Notes: a model not told the origin generated them from the sequence alone. A stretch of DNA of 45,356 bases from Gnetum montanum (GCA_015680685.1 MNCI01028301.1:153955-199310); one strand, 5' to 3'. Counted from the first letter of the stretch, positions 32,101-39,116 are shown. Translations and numbers: made by a program.

Positions 32101-34872
32101 GAGGAAGATCACAAAGTACTTGTGATTTGAGGGATTTGTAATGGGCATCAGCCTGTAGAGATTGTTTTGTCTGAACTCCAAATTCATTTGTGTATGATAG
32201 TTACTTGTTTAAAACGCCTAGCATTAGGATTTCCTCAAATACATTAATGTGAATAGCTTACAAGGAATTGAAGGTGCTCAGTAGTTGTTTTCCTTCATAG
32301 CTTCAATGTTCTATTATCTGTATGTCCATGGCAGAATTGTCAAAGACATGAGAAGAATTGCTTATGTGAAATTGTGCAAGGAAATTCTCATTCGGTGATC
32401 TGCCCAGAAGGGGCAAGCAAATCCTCCTCCTTTTAGTTTGATCTCTTAGTGCACCCGTTCATGACTCTAGTATAGCCCTTAATAAGTACATTGTTTCAGA
32501 GGTCATGCCCTCACAATCACGAATTTCACCATTGTCACCGACAATCATGCTTTGTTACAACTTCTAGCTTTATGACGTGAAGTGTATAATCAATATCCTG
32601 TAAACGACCTACATTGTTGTGACAAGACTAAGCTGGTGATGATGAATGTATAACGACTCTTAAGTAAAGCGGGAGATTATGGCAGTGTTTTTATTTTTCA
32701 TAAATTATATTCAAAGGGCTTCCAAAGCCAAATACTAAGATTTTCCAAATTTAATTTAACTTCTAAAGCCTCCTAACTGAAAACACTTTTCACTTTCAGC
32801 CCAGTTGATAAAGATTTTATGATCTGATATTTTAGCAGCAGGTAATATGCTCCTCTGTGTAATTGTATTGGCGTTCATATAATTTCGGGCATCTTTCTGT
32901 TTGCGTTGTGTTGTAGGCTGCTAACAGCAACAGTTGCTTGGCCATTCCCTGCTATTGTTGAAGTTGGAGTTATTTTGTCGACTCTAGGAGCGGCTTTGCA
33001 AAGCCTTACAGGAGCACCAAGCCTATTATCTGCTATTGCAAATGATGACATTTTGCCTGTTTTGGATTATTTTGTAACCACAGATGGCGGTGAGCCATAT
33101 TGGGCGACACTTTTCACAGCTTTTATCTGTGCAGGCTGTGCGGTTATTGGCGACCTGGATGTCATCTCACCCATAACTACTATGTTTTTTCTTCTCTGTT
33201 ATGGGGGAGTAAACCTTTCATGCTTTCTTCTGGACTTGCTAGATGCTCCTAGCTGGCGACCAAGATGGAAATTCCATCACTGGAGCTTATCTCTAGCTGG
33301 TGCTCTTCTCTGTATAGGTATATTACCCTGTCGACAGCATTTTACACCATTAAAAATAAACCGTAGTGCATCAGTTCCTCGTGTTGATATAACTAGAAAT
33401 TTGTTATTTTTTTTGGCAGTAATAATGCTCCTCATATCATGGGCCTTTACAATTGTATCTTTGGCATTGGCTTGTTTAATTTATTATTACGTTTGCCTAA
33501 GAGGTAAGGCAGGTGATTGGGGTGATGGCGTCAAGAGTGCCTATTTTCAGCTAGCACTGCGCAGTTTACGTTCCCTTGGAGGTATGATTACTTTCTTGAA
33601 TTTCTTCATGAATCATTCAAGCGTTACTTTCTTCATATTAATTATTAAACAATATTTGATGTTGACAATGGATATGTTTGAAGTGCGCACTTTTAGTTTA
33701 GCCTCTTTCATCTCTGCAAAAAATGTTTTTGCTCGTCTCCTCTGAGTTGCTCAGTATTTTTCTTTTTGTTTTGTATATTTCTGACAGACATTTGAAACTT
33801 CAAATACTTGATTGTAGGCAATCCAGTGCATCCGAAAAATTGGTACCCTATTCCCTTAGTGTTTTGCAAGCCTTGGGGAATTTTGCCATCGGATGTACCA
33901 TGTCATCCAAAGCTTGCAGACTTTGCTAATTGCATGAAGAAAAAGGGTAGAGGAATGTCAATTTTTGTGTCAATACTGGAGGGTGACTACAAGGACAAAG
34001 CTGAGGAAGCACACCATCAATATCGGCTTCTTACAAAGTACATTGAGTACAAGAATTCTGAAGGAGTTGCTGAAGTTGTCATCGCAAAAAACATACGTAA
34101 AGGGTTCCAAAGCGTTGTCCAAACCATGGGTCTTGCTAATCTGAAACCAAATATAGTTTGTATGAGATATCCTGAAATATGGAGAGAGGAAAAACACAGC
34201 TATATTCCTGATACTTTTATCGGCATTATCAATGACTGCTCTGTTGCCAATAAAGCAGTAGTTATAGTGAAGGGGCTAGATGAATGGCCTAATGAATATC
34301 AAAAACAGTATGGCCCAATTGATCTTTACTGGATAGTTAGGGATGGAGGTTTAATGCTGCTATTGTCTCAATTGCTTAGGGCAACGGGTATTTTTGAAAA
34401 TTGTGAAATCAGAGTATTTTGCATCGCTGAAGAGGATGCAGAGGCTTCAGATCTCAAATCACATGTGAAAAAATTAATTTATGATATCCGAATGCAAGCT
34501 GAGGTAATTGTTGTCACAATGAAGTCATGGGAAACGCACAGGGAAGATAGCAATGCAGAAACGAGATTTGATGATGAATGTTTGAGAAGAGCAAGGAATC
34601 GAATAGTGACGACATGTGGTGATTCTGAATTTAATTCAAGCCAGTCGCTACATCATCAAGTTGACAAATTTCTTTACACCAGCTTTAAGGTCAACAATAT
34701 TATTCTGCATTACTCACAAATGGCTAGTGTAGTGCTTGTGAGTCTTCCACCTCCTCCTCCCAAGCATCCATCATTTTGTTACATGGAGTACATGGATTTG
34801 CTTGTTGATAGCATTCCAAGGCTTCTGATTGTCAGCGGCTATAAGAGGGATATGATTAGCATTTTCACGTAG
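4998..34872 (+). CDS. CCC1: Plant cation-chloride cotransporter (SLC12/CCC family), 12 exons, 920 aa
   Basis: Secondary-active membrane carrier that moves chloride with Na+ and/or K+. Plant CCC1 homologues act in endomembranes (trans-Golgi network/early endosome) and perhaps the plasma membrane, in ion and water balance. Coding exons: 4998-5146, 6988-7057, 9424-9515, 9713-9827, 17118-17218, 23154-23215, 29155-29400, 29553-29667, 29752-29946, 32917-33317, 33420-33581, 33818-34872. All introns are GT-AG and phases join without a stop (2763 nt). Residues 1-78 are a hydrophilic N-terminus; about 79-540 are the multi-pass permease core with [10 protein letters not shown] (86-95), GGGPYYLI (143-150) and [10 protein letters not shown] (333-342); about 575-920 are the cytosolic SLC12 C-terminal domain. 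The N-terminus is about 50 residues shorter than I recall for Arabidopsis CCC1. The ATG has a good context (A at -3, G at +4). Introns 4, 5 and 6 are 5.9-7.3 kb because of inserted elements. The symbol rests on family resemblance. Confidence 0.95.
5809..5982 (+). repeat. Degenerate direct repeat in intron 1, copy A
   Basis: Runs from CATTTCTAGCACAGAATG to the shared end AAGTTTTTGATAACTG...GGTGGTATGGT. It matches 6122-6292 along most of its length with substitutions and indels; the offset is about 310 bp. Confidence 0.65.
6122..6292 (+). repeat. Degenerate direct repeat in intron 1, copy B
   Basis: Starts CATTCCTAGCCCAAAATG and ends AAGTTTTTGATAACTA...GGTGGTATAGT. Either a local duplication or two members of one old repeat. 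Confidence 0.65.
6988..7057 (+). CDS. CCC1: Cotransporter exon 2 (residues 50-73)
   Basis: A 70-nt exon between acceptor ATGCAG and donor GTTAGA. It encodes [17 protein letters not shown] and a following His-rich end, which aligns in character with the Ser-rich segment before TM1 in plant CCC proteins. Without it the frame from exon 1 to exon 3 would not join. Confidence 0.8.
7058..8340 (+). other. CCC1: Intron 2, left part
   Basis: AT-rich intron sequence. I see no gene, no clear repeat and no coding potential here. Confidence 0.6.
8349..9151. mobile_element. Non-autonomous hAT-like DNA transposon in intron 2
   Basis: An 803-bp element bounded by perfect 8-bp direct repeats GTTTGGTG (8341-8348 and 9152-9159), the length typical of hAT target duplications. 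Its ends are inverted repeats: CATACATATGAAGAT on the left and CATACTTATGAAGAT on the complementary strand at the right, one mismatch in 15, with further looser similarity inward. Both sub-terminal zones are rich in short repeats (GGAATC, GGAATTG, GGATC), common as transposase-binding sites. No transposase frame is present, so it would need a transposase in trans. Direction cannot be assigned. Confidence 0.85.
9424..9515 (+). CDS. CCC1: Cotransporter exon 3 (residues 74-104, TM1)
   Basis: Encodes a basic ERRKK start then the highly conserved first membrane helix ([19 protein letters not shown]). Donor GTATGT. Confidence 0.93.
9713..9827 (+). CDS. CCC1: Cotransporter exon 4 (residues 104-142, TM2)
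   Basis: Encodes the second helix, ending [12 protein letters not shown], a family hallmark just before the GGGPYY loop. Donor GTAGGT opens the 7.3-kb intron 4. Confidence 0.93.
9828..10046 (+). other. CCC1: Intron 4, left edge
   Basis: Plain AT-rich intron sequence between exon 4 and the SINE copy; nothing recognised. Confidence 0.5.
10047..10190 (+). repeat. tRNA-derived SINE, copy 2 (intron 4)
   Basis: The best-preserved copy: A box TTAGCCTAGTGGTAAGACTC, B box GAGTTCGATTCT about 35 bp later, then GTTGAGTTAGATAGTTCTAA and TGCCTATAATTCTTTCAG. The spacing of the boxes is that of a tRNA internal promoter, but the sequence does not fold into a convincing functional tRNA. Same strand as the host gene. 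Confidence 0.75.
10191..10611 (+). other. CCC1: Intron 4 between SINE and LINE
   Basis: AT-rich. The 62-codon frame at 10331-10519 has no family resemblance. Nothing else recognised. Confidence 0.5.
10869..12478 (-). pseudogene. Gag/plant-transposon-like protein remnant with coiled coil, fused 3' of the LINE
   Basis: Joining frames by eye on the minus strand shows a coherent but interrupted protein: [13 protein letters not shown] (about 12395), a segment with [16 protein letters not shown] (about 12220), [18 protein letters not shown] (about 12050-12100), [17 protein letters not shown] (about 11980-12030) and [18 protein letters not shown] (about 11810-11860). A Pro/Gly-rich linker follows (11580-11720), then a long Glu/Gln/Ala-rich coiled coil ([20 protein letters not shown] near 11400-11460, and on to about 11160), then a compact end with LAWFHPDGG (about 11030-11055). 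The first half resembles in character the 'putative plant transposon protein' domain; I am not sure. At least seven in-frame stops and an N (12329) are present. Confidence 0.45.
12391..12642 (-). pseudogene. LINE zf-RVT domain, N-terminal part only
   Basis: The frame contains [20 protein letters not shown] and NALPV, the conserved start of the zinc-binding domain after plant LINE reverse transcriptase. The cysteine and histidine part that should follow (CPLC...H...C) is absent; the reading changes to the unrelated frame at 12478-10869. This marks a truncation or chimeric junction near 12400. Confidence 0.75.
12655..14616 (-). pseudogene. LINE ORF2 reverse transcriptase (degenerate)
   Basis: RNA-dependent DNA polymerase of an L1-type element, broken by stops and frameshifts. 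Visible in order on the minus strand: [19 protein letters not shown] (about 14500-14560), WRQRSWVR (14230), RPIG and [11 protein letters not shown] (about 13700-13780), a KLDITKVYD block matching the family's KLDxxKAYD (about 13555), [19 protein letters not shown] (13330-13390), a YAGD at the place of the catalytic YADD (about 13255), [11 protein letters not shown] (about 13165), and the linker [19 protein letters not shown] (about 12720-12790). The second catalytic Asp pair is altered (ADD to AGD), so the enzyme would be inactive even without the stops. Confidence 0.88.
15044..15180 (+). repeat. Possible highly diverged SINE copy
   Basis: TGACCTAGATGTTTAAT could be a decayed A box, and AGGTTGCAAATTCAAC about 50 bp later a decayed B box. 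It lacks the body of the better copies, so this is only a suggestion. Confidence 0.25.
15181..16683 (+). other. CCC1: Intron 4, unassigned part
   Basis: AT-rich. Frames such as 16075-16401 (108 codons) and 16459-16644 have no recognisable domain and no coding-like context. Nothing recognised. Confidence 0.5.
16684..16765 (+). repeat. tRNA-derived SINE-like head (diverged)
   Basis: GTTAGCTTTAGTGGTAAGAG looks like a tRNA A box, and GGTTTGATTCCAG 40 bp later like a B box. The following GCAATGCTGAGTTA resembles the GCAATGTTGAGTTA of copy 2; the rest of the body differs, so it may be a related subfamily. Confidence 0.5.
17118..17218 (+). CDS. CCC1: Cotransporter exon 5 (residues 143-176, TM3)
   Basis: Begins [17 protein letters not shown] and continues into the helix with [12 protein letters not shown]. 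Donor GTGAGT. Frame follows directly from exon 4 although the exons are 7.3 kb apart. Confidence 0.93.
17219..19089 (+). other. CCC1: Intron 5, left part
   Basis: AT-rich intron sequence with no recognised gene or repeat before the pararetroviral segment starts near 19090. Confidence 0.55.
19114..19320 (-). pseudogene. Start of pararetroviral ORF 1 (68 codons, truncated)
   Basis: First ATG frame after the primer site (about 150 nt downstream), Ser-rich ([20 protein letters not shown]). It stops after 68 codons near the edge of the viral segment. Its position suggests the N-terminus of the polyprotein; the sequence itself is not diagnostic. Confidence 0.5.
19472..19484 (-). promoter_or_regulatory. 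tRNA-Met primer-binding site of the pararetrovirus
   Basis: Minus-strand TAGTATCAGAGCC differs at one base from the canonical TGGTATCAGAGCC, which pairs with initiator tRNA-Met. It lies between the poly(A) signal and the restarted ORF 1. Confidence 0.75.
19578..19583 (-). promoter_or_regulatory. Pararetroviral poly(A) signal
   Basis: Minus-strand AATAAA about 210 nt after the TATA box, in the place where terminally redundant pregenomic RNAs of this family end. Confidence 0.55.
19794..19801 (-). promoter_or_regulatory. Pararetroviral intergenic TATA box
   Basis: Minus-strand TATAAATA, about 100 bp after the end of the second ORF and about 320 nt before the primer site. It is the only such motif in the intergenic region. 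Confidence 0.65.
19898..20849 (-). pseudogene. Pararetroviral second ORF remnant, function unknown
   Basis: Frames 20511-20849, 20348-20569 and 19898-20338 overlap in different phases and appear to be one protein broken by frameshifts, starting right after RNase H. Visible features: a basic Arg-rich N-terminal part, a Trp/Tyr/Pro-rich middle and an acidic, Ser-rich end (SSTPSDSPG). Its place matches the downstream ORF of florendovirus-like elements, whose role is unknown. I cannot assign a domain. Confidence 0.55.
20842..21219 (-). pseudogene. Pararetroviral RNase H region
   Basis: Follows reverse transcriptase in the expected order. Motifs include [43 protein letters not shown] and [12 protein letters not shown], characteristic of the RNase H domain at the end of Caulimoviridae polyproteins. 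It is separated from the reverse transcriptase frame by a frameshifted gap (21220-21335). Confidence 0.85.
21336..21722 (-). pseudogene. Pararetroviral reverse transcriptase, back half
   Basis: Contains the catalytic YIDD box ([12 protein letters not shown]) and the following palm/thumb motifs [21 protein letters not shown] and [13 protein letters not shown], typical of Caulimoviridae polymerases. The fingers and front palm that should precede YIDD are missing; the frame meets the protease segment at about 21720 in a different phase. An inactivating internal deletion is the simplest reading. Confidence 0.88.
21719..22144 (-). pseudogene. Pararetroviral aspartic protease region
   Basis: Retropepsin-like segment. 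The active-site motif reads FNTGAEVS where the family has DTGA, so the catalytic Asp is replaced by Asn. A downstream hydrophobic block (YDCLIGSD) fits the second protease core strand. The polyprotein continues upstream to about 22520 with a Gln/Glu-rich coiled-coil part ([15 protein letters not shown]). The frame ends right at the junction with the truncated reverse transcriptase. Confidence 0.75.
22525..22914 (+). pseudogene. Plus-strand Lys-rich reading frame abutting the pararetrovirus
   Basis: A 91-codon frame at 22639-22914, extendable upstream through one stop to about 22525 ([11 protein letters not shown], with a CxxC). It has [10 protein letters not shown] and [13 protein letters not shown] blocks. 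It is opposite in strand to the adjacent viral polyprotein. It may be an inverted piece of the same virus (a basic capsid-side region) or unrelated. No domain is recognised. Confidence 0.35.
23154..23215 (+). CDS. CCC1: Cotransporter exon 6 (residues 176-197)
   Basis: A 62-nt exon encoding [19 protein letters not shown], matching the conserved segment after TM3 in plant CCC. It is flanked by two introns of about 5.9 kb. Confidence 0.92.
23216..24396 (+). other. CCC1: Intron 6, left part, with probable retroelement internal DNA from about 23500
   Basis: 23216-23500 is plain AT-rich intron. From about 23500 base composition changes to more GC, and the stretch up to the primer-like site at 24397 looks like non-coding internal DNA of the minus-oriented LTR copy. 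The 154-codon frame on the minus strand (23504-23968) has no recognisable domain. Confidence 0.45.
24397..24408 (-). promoter_or_regulatory. tRNA-Met primer-binding site beside the inverted LTR
   Basis: Minus-strand TGGTATCAGAGC is a perfect initiator tRNA-Met primer site, 2 nt after the end of the minus-oriented LTR (24411). This fixes that copy as a 5' LTR reading leftwards. Confidence 0.8.
24411..24788 (-). mobile_element. LTR copy in minus orientation (5' LTR)
   Basis: Matches the complement of 27796-28379 almost base for base, including the end TTGTTACA next to the primer site. It lacks 205 bp of the other copy exactly at the N (24643), which looks like an unresolved assembly join. Confidence 0.8.
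24789..27795 (+). mobile_element. Internal region between two inverted LTRs, non-coding
   Basis: About 3 kb without recognisable gag or pol on either strand. It ends in a G-rich polypurine-like tract (GTGTGGGGGAGGA, 27782-27794) directly before the plus-oriented LTR, so at least its right part is internal DNA of a plus-strand element. Includes a 5-base assembly gap (25902-25906). The 309-codon minus-strand frame at 26488-27417 is most likely a chance antisense frame. It may be a large non-autonomous retroelement. Confidence 0.5.
27208..27270 (+). repeat. Short tandem duplication, about 33 bp x 2
   Basis: GAGTAGCAGAACATGGAGTT recurs twice, in the copies starting near 27208 and 27241, with two or three differences around it. 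Confidence 0.75.
27796..28379 (+). mobile_element. LTR copy in plus orientation (3' LTR)
   Basis: A 584-bp block from TGTGAGAG to TTGTTACA, preceded by a polypurine-like tract and followed by non-LTR DNA without a primer site. This identifies it as a 3' LTR. It is the inverted partner of 24411-24788. Confidence 0.8.
28385..29154 (+). other. CCC1: Intron 6, right part
   Basis: AT-rich; contains the old repeat at 28748-28960, otherwise nothing recognised. Confidence 0.5.
28748..28960 (-). repeat. Old dispersed repeat, copy 1 (probable non-LTR element 3' end)
   Basis: Shares GAAACTGAAAT, GGAGACCCTCA and a run like AGAAATATAC...CACTTCATCAATAA with 35530-35700 and, more weakly, 39600-39780. On the minus strand the copies encode alike degenerate peptides (RIFLLSN here, CIFLLSN in the third copy). 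Confidence 0.5.
29155..29400 (+). CDS. CCC1: Cotransporter exon 7 (residues 197-279)
   Basis: Encodes an extracytosolic loop ([12 protein letters not shown]) and the next two helices ([19 protein letters not shown] and the helix after it). Acceptor GGCAG, donor GTAAGT. Confidence 0.93.
29553..29667 (+). CDS. CCC1: Cotransporter exon 8 (residues 279-317)
   Basis: Encodes the long loop before TM6, including [13 protein letters not shown]. Donor GTGTGT is weaker than its neighbours. Confidence 0.92.
29752..29946 (+). CDS. CCC1: Cotransporter exon 9 (residues 317-382, TM6 region)
   Basis: Carries the family signature [20 protein letters not shown] (residues 329-348), part of the ion path in SLC12 carriers, then the next helix up to [11 protein letters not shown]. 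Donor GTGAAT opens the 3.0-kb intron 9. Confidence 0.94.
29947..32916 (+). other. CCC1: Intron 9 (2970 bp)
   Basis: AT-rich intron sequence. Only short chance frames are present (30316-30525, 31660-31884). I recognise no mobile element. Confidence 0.6.
32917..33317 (+). CDS. CCC1: Cotransporter exon 10 (residues 382-516)
   Basis: Encodes several helices with the conserved segments [24 protein letters not shown] and [16 protein letters not shown], then [18 protein letters not shown]. It ends one base into the Val codon completed by exon 11. Confidence 0.95.
33318..33419 (+). other. CCC1: Intron 10, 102 bp, open in frame
   Basis: GT-AG intron (donor GTATAT, acceptor GGCAG). Its length is a multiple of three and it has no stop in the coding frame, so a transcript that keeps it would encode 34 extra residues between the last two membrane segments. 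Family alignment (LCI joined to VIM) supports removal. Confidence 0.85.
33420..33581 (+). CDS. CCC1: Cotransporter exon 11 (residues 516-570)
   Basis: Encodes the last membrane helix and the start of the cytosolic domain with GKAGDWGDG (544-552) and [12 protein letters not shown]. The 102-bp intron before it has no in-frame stop. Confidence 0.94.
33818..34872 (+). CDS. CCC1: Cotransporter exon 12 (residues 570-920, C-terminal domain, stop)
   Basis: The largest exon (1055 nt) encodes the whole SLC12 C-terminal cytosolic domain: [72 protein letters not shown] and [17 protein letters not shown], then the SIFT terminus. It ends at TAG 34870-34872. Confidence 0.96.
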
Positions 34873-35125
34873 ACAGAAATTCAGTTGTTTTAAGGCGTTT
34901 CAATCATGTCATGTTTTTATTCCTCCACTAATCTTTTCGGTCCACTGGTATCCTCATGTTTCATAGTGGTGTTTGTACTCATCAGTTACTTTACTTGGCA
35001 GATTATATGCTCCCCATTCTTGGTAGCTTAAACTCCCGTTTGTTGTTGGTTTATAAGGCAATTCTGTAAAAGAAATGACTAAATCGAATTCTTCGGCTCT
35101 GGTATATCTTCAAGGATGTAATAAA
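34873..35125 (+). other. CCC1: Cotransporter 3' untranslated region
   Basis: From the TAG at 34870 to the AATAAA at 35120-35125. No competing gene begins here. The true end is not visible from sequence alone. Confidence 0.55.
35120..35125 (+). promoter_or_regulatory. CCC1: Candidate poly(A) signal of the cotransporter
   Basis: AATAAA about 250 nt after the stop codon. Plant poly(A) signals are loose, so this is only the best match. Confidence 0.45.
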
Positions 35126-35529
35126 AACCTGCTAATTTTTATTTATGAACTGAAAACATGCCAATGATTACGCAAGACACATGATTAGCATTTTTACATA
35201 GGATTTTCGTTGCTAGAATTCTCGGGGTTGTAGCATGTTGATAGGGTTTTAGGGCTCGTGAGACAGTTCAATTTACTAAACATTTTAAAACGGACCGGTT
35301 TTTCGAACTCAGTGGTTGCATCGCCGAAACTGAAAACTTACACACACCCGATTGGAAAGATTCCTTTAATGTTAGTTAGCAGAACTATCTCTCGAAGTTG
35401 GTGGTTGGAGGCAGCTGATTCTGTGATGAAACAATGATTAAGCTCGTGGACCCTGTAGCACAAGGTTTTTCAGCGTATTGCATCTCGGTTCAATACTGTT
35501 CTCAATCCTGAGGGAGGAAGCCTCTATTT

Positions 35530-35700
35530 CTGAAACTGAAATACGAGGTTCGGAGACCCTCAAACAAACAGGAAAAAAACAGAAGCAAATACTTGGTATG
35601 GGTCGCAAACACTTCACCAATTGAAGATAACCAAGTATAATTTGTGCTATTTCAAGTAAAGACTTCATCAATAAAAGTTACGGAACGCTTAATTAAATTA
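35530..35700 (-). repeat. Old dispersed repeat, copy 2
   Basis: CTGAAACTGAAATACGAGG, GGAGACCCTCAAAC and CTTCATCAATAAAAGTTAC match copy 1 in intron 6 in the same order. The minus-strand frame 35438-35671 reads through it without a known domain. Confidence 0.5.
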
Positions 35701-35760
35701 TTAGTTATAATTTACTGGTGCTATTTCAAAACGCTTAATTAAATTATTAGTTATAATTTA
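35684..35760 (+). repeat. Tandem duplication, 46-bp period
   Basis: A 31-bp block starting AACGCTTAATTAAATTATTA is repeated exactly at 35684 and 35730. Confidence 0.85.
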
Positions 35761-35846
35761 CCATTTGTAGCAACTTTGTTTTAAGATAAGACCAAAGGAA
35801 TATGTAATACCTTTCTATTCTTTTGGAGTCTTGGAGTCTAGAGCAT

Positions 35847-35927
35847 TTGCTTGTTTCAATTGTTAAATAACATTACTAATTTGACACTTGCTTGTTTCAA
35901 TTGTTAAATAATATTACTAATTTGACA
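35847..35927 (+). repeat. Tandem duplication, 41-bp period
   Basis: A 40-bp block starting TTGCTTGTTTCAATTGTTAA is repeated at 35847 and 35888 with one difference (AACATT / AATATT). Confidence 0.85.
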
Positions 35928-36774
35928 TTGCAAGTGGTAGGATGTATAGAAGTAGATAAATAAGCAGTTTTTAGGTGAAGCTGCGATTAGGTAAAATTGT
36001 TTCTTTCCTATTTCCTTGTTTCCAAAACTCTTATAGAGCTGTTTGAATATTCACCTTAATATTCTATTTTTTGAGCCAAAACATTCTCCCATAGAACCAC
36101 CTTGTTGTGTAGCAACTATGACTTCCTTTGAAAATTTAACTTGTTTTGCTACAAATGAGACTATGAACTAATGCTGAAAATTCACAAAAAACTTTTAAGG
36201 GCATCATATTTGCTTGAAAAAGCAACAAATCATATTGTACCTACCTTTTAACCCAAAATTCTGCTACCAAAAAAGTTCTACTAAACTTATTCTATCTTCT
36301 TCCAGTTCTTGTTAGCAAATTCAAGACCCCACATTACACACCCATACATAAAAGTTGGTTGCACAATAAAACAAAACAACAGTTTTTTTTTTTTTAATTT
36401 TTGAGGCTAAGATAGTTTTCTTTTGACCTTTGATTTTTAAATCAAATAAGGCTCTTAATTTGGGAGCAGTTTACTTAAAATCTGATCTCCTCAGCCCAAC
36501 TCTTTGCCATGTCATTGTAGTTCTAAGCCTGGCTTGTTTGTAATTGTCCAAGTCCAAATTTGCAACACTAACAATGGGGGGAAAAAAAAAACAAACAAAC
36601 AAAAACAAATTGTAGCCTTAATTTGCACTAGTGACAATGGAAAAAAAATAACTGCAGCCCACTATGAAAACAAAAACATGCAATATGCTCATAAAGTAGG
36701 ATAACATGTGTAGCAAATCATAATGTTCTCAAGAAGAAAAAAAAATCTAATAAGAATTCTTCAAACAAATCGGA

Positions 36775-36950
36775 ATGGCAGGCCTACAGGAAATTATAAT
36801 GCTATTGTGAAAGAAATATTTGATTCTGAAGCACTCATTGACATATGAACTAGGTTTAGATAAAAAGAATCTAATGGAAAGCCTACAAGAAATTATAATG
36901 TAATTGTAAAAGAAATATTTAATGTTGAAGCACTCGTTAAGATATGAACT
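36775..36950 (+). repeat. Diverged tandem duplication, about 99-bp period
   Basis: Two copies (36775-36850 and 36874-36950) share GCCTACA(G/A)GAAATTATAATG, a GAAAGAAATATTT-like stretch and GAAGCACTC. About ten differences, so it is old. Confidence 0.8.
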
Positions 36951-37094
36951 GATAAAGAGAAATTTAGAATTGTTTGACGTTGCTTGAGGTTAAAGATTTA
37001 GAAAAAATATGAACTTGATTTAAAAAAAAAAAAAATTTGTTTGAGGTTGCTTAAGCTTGAAGTTTGAGAAATTGTTGAAGTTGAGAAAGTCAAG

Positions 37095-37180
37095 GATCTA
37101 AATGGGGTTTAAAAGGATTTGAGCTCATAACTTTAGATTTACATTTTTAATCTTTTACCACAATGCCTTTTAATATGGTG
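37095..37180 (-). repeat. tRNA-derived SINE-like head, antisense
   Basis: On the minus strand AGGCATTGTGGTAAAAGATT resembles the A box, and GAGCTCAAATCC about 35 bp later the B box. It is inserted inside the decayed reverse transcriptase fragment B. Confidence 0.45.
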
Positions 37181-37640
37181 ATGCATGTCTTCCTATCAAA
37201 TGTGTATTCAAATAATTATAAATGTCTCACCATTGCCTAGGCAACACATAGTTGCTAAGGCCAAAAAGATGGAATAAAGCCTAAAATAGATTAAAGGGTC
37301 AAAAGAGATCAGACTTTTTTTAAACAATTCCCTCAACCTGATTGCAATATTCTATTTGATGCACACCTCCCATTTGTTAAACTACCTATAGCACTCGTAG
37401 CTATAACTCAAATTGTGTTATTTCCTAATAATTTGTGACAAAGATCTAAATGAAGGTATCTATAAGTTAGTATCACATTTACTTGGTCCTTTCTAATAGT
37501 GAAAGAACAATCATTATTCCTAGTGCCATACAACATAATTTTGGTTTTTTGCATATTAAATTTCATTGTTGAATGCTAGCAAAAATCATCCAAAATAGTA
37601 AGCGTTTATGTCATCATTGTATGCTGCTACCTTTAAATTA

Positions 37641-38990
37641 GAATATAAGATAACAAATAGAATGAACTTTATCTTATAAATTCATAAGGGTTTTGATCAT
37701 CATCATTATATCTTTTATCTTTTATCTTATTTAATGTAAGCTAATAGTTAAAAGTAGGCATAGAATTTGATGAGGATATTTTATGGTTGAATGTGTACTT
37801 AAAGGCATTTTTCTAGTGTGGGGTGGGGTTTTCATGCAACAACTTGTAACCACCAAGCTAACACCTTATTATGCATCCGCTAACCAAGTTAGTCATGCTT
37901 GCCTCATGACTTCTAAGTTTATGAATATAATAAAATGATTCAATTTAATATTGCCTTTAACATTGTAGTTTTTTTTAATGAAAAATGTATTTTGTACTTG
38001 AAGAATTATAAGTATCATATGCACAATTTCTAGTTACATCCATAGCACAACTTTGATGATTAACTATTGCTATTTCACCTTATTGGATTAATAGTTACCA
38101 TTTAAAAATTACACATTTAAGCTGAAAACTTCATTAAGGGTTGGAAAAATAAGATTAAATTTATCACAACTTGAAATTTTGCATAGGTTTGATTATTTAA
38201 TCTAAACTTGTCAAATGCCTTTCAATAAATTATTTTTAATTCAATAAGTTAATAATAGGATTACATTGTTGTTTTACTTAAGTGGACACAATTTACTTCT
38301 TAAAGTATGTTATTAAAGTTTTGTCTTCTTTGCTTTATACTACTATTGATGCTCAATTATAGATATTTTATATATTTAATGTTTGAATGTTGAAATCAAA
38401 TTAATTTTGAAAGTTTTTCTATTATTAATTATTATATCTTTATATGCATATATTTTTTTAATTTTTCATGATGCATATTTGATTATATAACACTCTATTC
38501 ATTGAGCATTTAGGACCCTATTCCTATCTAAGCCATATGACCTATAACTTTTTACCATCAAATTGGAATTCTAAGTTTGTTTTTAATTAAAACTATAGCT
38601 TTCTTAAGGAAGTGCATTAAATTGAACTTGTACCTAAATTTAACCTTGCAAATGTATTCATGATGTTCAAAAATGATAGATTTAACCCTTAATTCACTAA
38701 AATTAGAGTTACCGTGTTCGTTTTATGCAAAATTAAAGTTATTAAAAAATCTCACATCACATGAATATAGAAAGAAATGAATTATGAAAAGGAACACCTA
38801 GCACTTATAACACAAGGTTTGGTTCCTCATCCTCTGTTGAACCATTAGCAATAAAGTGAAACTAGTGTCAAAGCTTGTTTAATGTCTATAATAGAAGTAT
38901 TATATCTTATTATCATAAAGTTTTCTCTTATTATACCCTCATATCTTAGAAGTTACTTGTAATAGTGATTTATATTATTATTATTTATGC
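37641..38990. other. AT-rich intergenic stretch
   Basis: Very AT-rich, with no ORF of 60 codons or more and no recognised repeat. Confidence 0.55.
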
Positions 38991-39116
38991 ATGTGTGGGA
39001 AAGGCTTATTTTTGTATTTATAGGGAAAAGGAATATGTATGCATTATGAGAGAAGAGTTCATGCATACTTACATGTACTTTGGAGATGTGTTACATTGCA
39101 TGTAATACTATCATTC

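Larger units (their letters stand above)
36240..37640 (-). pseudogene. Decayed non-LTR reverse transcriptase fragment B
   Basis: On the minus strand, about 37570 to 37400 reads MKFNMQKTKIMLYGT, then VNVILTYRYLHLDL, the end of the palm domain of a non-LTR reverse transcriptase (KTKxM...YxYLGxxL). Further down, about 36345-36290, FMYGCVMWGLEFANKNW fits the thumb region (LYGxxxWG...W). Several stops. The clade differs from the L1-type copies in this window. Between the two parts lie an antisense SINE and a local duplication. Confidence 0.5.

Noticed and set aside
32906-33745. 279-codon frame covering exons 10 and 11 as one continuous exon
   Set aside because: Both intron 10 borders are good GT-AG sites and removal restores the family alignment; the extra codons after 33581 are intron 11.
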